Shown here in pieces: positions 4,408-5,346 of a stretch of DNA of 5,346 nt. Source of the DNA: Acetobacteraceae bacterium (GTDB lineage Bacteria; Pseudomonadota; Alphaproteobacteria; Acetobacterales; Acetobacteraceae); the NCBI GenBank assembly GCA_947475475.1, contig CANJOG010000165.1, positions 1 to 5,346 of the forward strand, given 5' to 3'. Position numbers and translations under genes: made by a program. The notes under the pieces are model-generated. The model was given only the letters and a program-made list of their open reading frames with translations. It made no database searches and had not been told where the DNA came from. How positions within the stretch are numbered: position 1 is the first letter of the stretch; each line of letters opens with the position of its first letter.

Positions 4408-5346
4408 ATGACTCTCCAGCCGGTGTCTTACAATCCCGATCTGCTGGACAGGATTCCGCTGACCGCGCGCCTGGTTCTCGATGTCGGCTGCGGCACGGGC
4501 GGACTTGGGGCGATCTATAAGCGGCGCAATCCGGCCTGCCGCTATCTCGGCATCGATGCCGACCCCGATGCAGCACGCATCGCCGGACAGTTCCTGGACC
4601 GTGTGGCGATTGGCGATGTGGAGCAAAATCCGCTGCCTTTCCCGATCCAGGGTGGGATCGACTGCCTGATCTATGGCGATGTGCTGGAACATCTGCGCGA
4701 CCCAGCCGCCGTGTTGCGCGCCCATATTGCCGCCCTTTCGCCGGATGGTGTCGTGCTGGCCTGCATCCCCAATGCCGAACATTGGAGCTTTGTGGCCCGG
4801 CTGCTCGACGGCAGTTTCGACTATGAGACGGATGGGCTGTTCGATGCCGGCCATCTGCGCTGGTTCACCCGGCGCGGCGCGGCGGCCTTGTTACGTGGGG
4901 CTGGGCTGACCCTGGCGGATGTGCGCGCCCGCAGTTTTGCTCCCGAGCCGCAGCGCGCCTTCGTCCAGGCGCTGCTCCCGGCGCTGGAGACGCTTGGCAT
5001 CGACGCCGCCGATTACGCGGCACGCTCCGAGCCGCTGCAATATGTCTGGCGCGCCACCACCGAACCGGTGCAGCGCATGACCATCGCGGCGCGGATGCTC
5101 GATCCGCAGGGTGGGGTGAGCCATGTGCGGGTGATCCATCCGCTGGAGGCGATGGCGACCGACCCTGGTGTGAGCGTGTATTTGCTCAACGAGAATGATC
5201 CGCCCCCCGCCGTGCCGGGCGGCATGCCGAAGATCCTGATCCTGCAACGCCAGGTGCATGCCGGCGAGGAAGGGCGGGCGGAACTCAGACGTCTGCTCGA
5301 CGATGGCTGGCTGATCATCAGCGAATTCGATGACCATCCGGCGTTC
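4408..5346 (+). CDS. SAM-dependent methyltransferase fused to a glycosyltransferase-like domain, 3'-truncated by window edge
   Basis: 313 codons are visible and the frame is open at the right edge. Residues 20-170 form a class I SAM methyltransferase domain of the UbiG/Methyltransf_23 type. Motif I is LDVGCGTG (24-31), followed by acidic D50 in LGIDADPD, which should contact the ribose of SAM. Then come GDVEQNPLPF, GDVLEHLRDP (90-99) and LSPDGVVLACIPN. HLRWFTRRG with LLRGAGL is the usual end of such domains. From about 235 the sequence changes to GGVSHVRVIHPLEAM, KILILQRQ and GWLIISEFDD, which resemble the N-terminal Rossmann half of GT4-like glycosyltransferases. A bifunctional glycan-modifying enzyme is therefore inferred; the sugar-nucleotide half would lie beyond the window. 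ATG 4408 is the first start after the in-frame TGA at 4390, with no strong ribosome binding site; GTG 4423 is an alternative. The acceptor is unknown. Confidence 0.8.
   Translation, partial: MTLQPVSYNPDLLDRIPLTARLVLDVGCGTGGLGAIYKRRNPACRYLGIDADPDAARIAGQFLDRVAIGDVEQNPLPFPIQGGIDCLIYGDVLEHLRDPAAVLRAHIAALSPDGVVLACIPNAEHWSFVARLLDGSFDYETDGLFDAGHLRWFTRRGAAALLRGAGLTLADVRARSFAPEPQRAFVQALLPALETLGIDAADYAARSEPLQYVWRATTEPVQRMTIAARMLDPQGGVSHVRVIHPLEAMATDPGVSVYLLNENDPPPAVPGGMPKILILQRQVHAGEEGRAELRRLLDDGWLIISEFDDHPAF

Noticed and set aside
4330..4854. A 174-codon minus-strand frame opposite the methyltransferase
   Set aside because: The plus strand in this stretch encodes clear SAM-binding motifs (LDVGCGTG, GDVLEHL); the minus frame has no recognisable motif.

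Overview
The window reads as ordinary chromosome from a GC-rich, motile alphaproteobacterium. The evidence is a clear CtrA cell-cycle/motility regulator, NAD kinase of the alphaproteobacterial type (NEVSLLRQ, FRPRRWRG), flagellar FliI and FliJ, and strong G/C at third codon positions. Residue patterns in CtrA, FliI and FliJ look most like Rhodospirillales, perhaps Acetobacteraceae; that placement is from memory of the families, not a search.

Layout. Positions 1-1520 (+ strand) hold the 3' part of a nitrilase-superfamily carbon-nitrogen hydrolase, followed after 10 bp by nadK; the two look co-transcribed. nadK ends tail-to-tail with ctrA (1548-2324, - strand), with only 27 bp between them and no recognisable intrinsic terminator. 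ctrA and fliI (2492-3862, + strand) diverge from a 167-bp AT-rich intergenic region that must carry both promoters. It contains three TTAA tetranucleotides (CtrA half-sites), one of them in a near-consensus TCAA-N7-TTAA arrangement, and a GANTC (CcrM-type) site over the ctrA ribosome binding site. fliJ (3852-4298) overlaps fliI by 11 bp. After a 109-bp gap, a reading frame from 4408 runs off the right edge. It starts with a SAM-dependent methyltransferase domain and continues into what looks like the N-terminal half of a glycosyltransferase.

How the genes fit. FliI (export ATPase) and FliJ (its coiled-coil partner) belong to the flagellar type III export apparatus. CtrA is a known regulator of flagellar genes in this class, so the divergent ctrA/fliI arrangement suggests shared control. 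The methyltransferase-glycosyltransferase could modify a surface or flagellar glycan, but only its position supports that. The hydrolase and NAD kinase are metabolic genes with no evident tie to motility.

I found no RNA genes, mobile elements or CRISPR arrays, and nothing clearly novel at system level. The most distinctive signals are two adjacent near-perfect hairpins inside the 3' end of nadK, a His/Pro-rich extension of CtrA that keeps the terminal Ala-Ala, and the two-domain sugar-modifying enzyme beside the flagellar genes.
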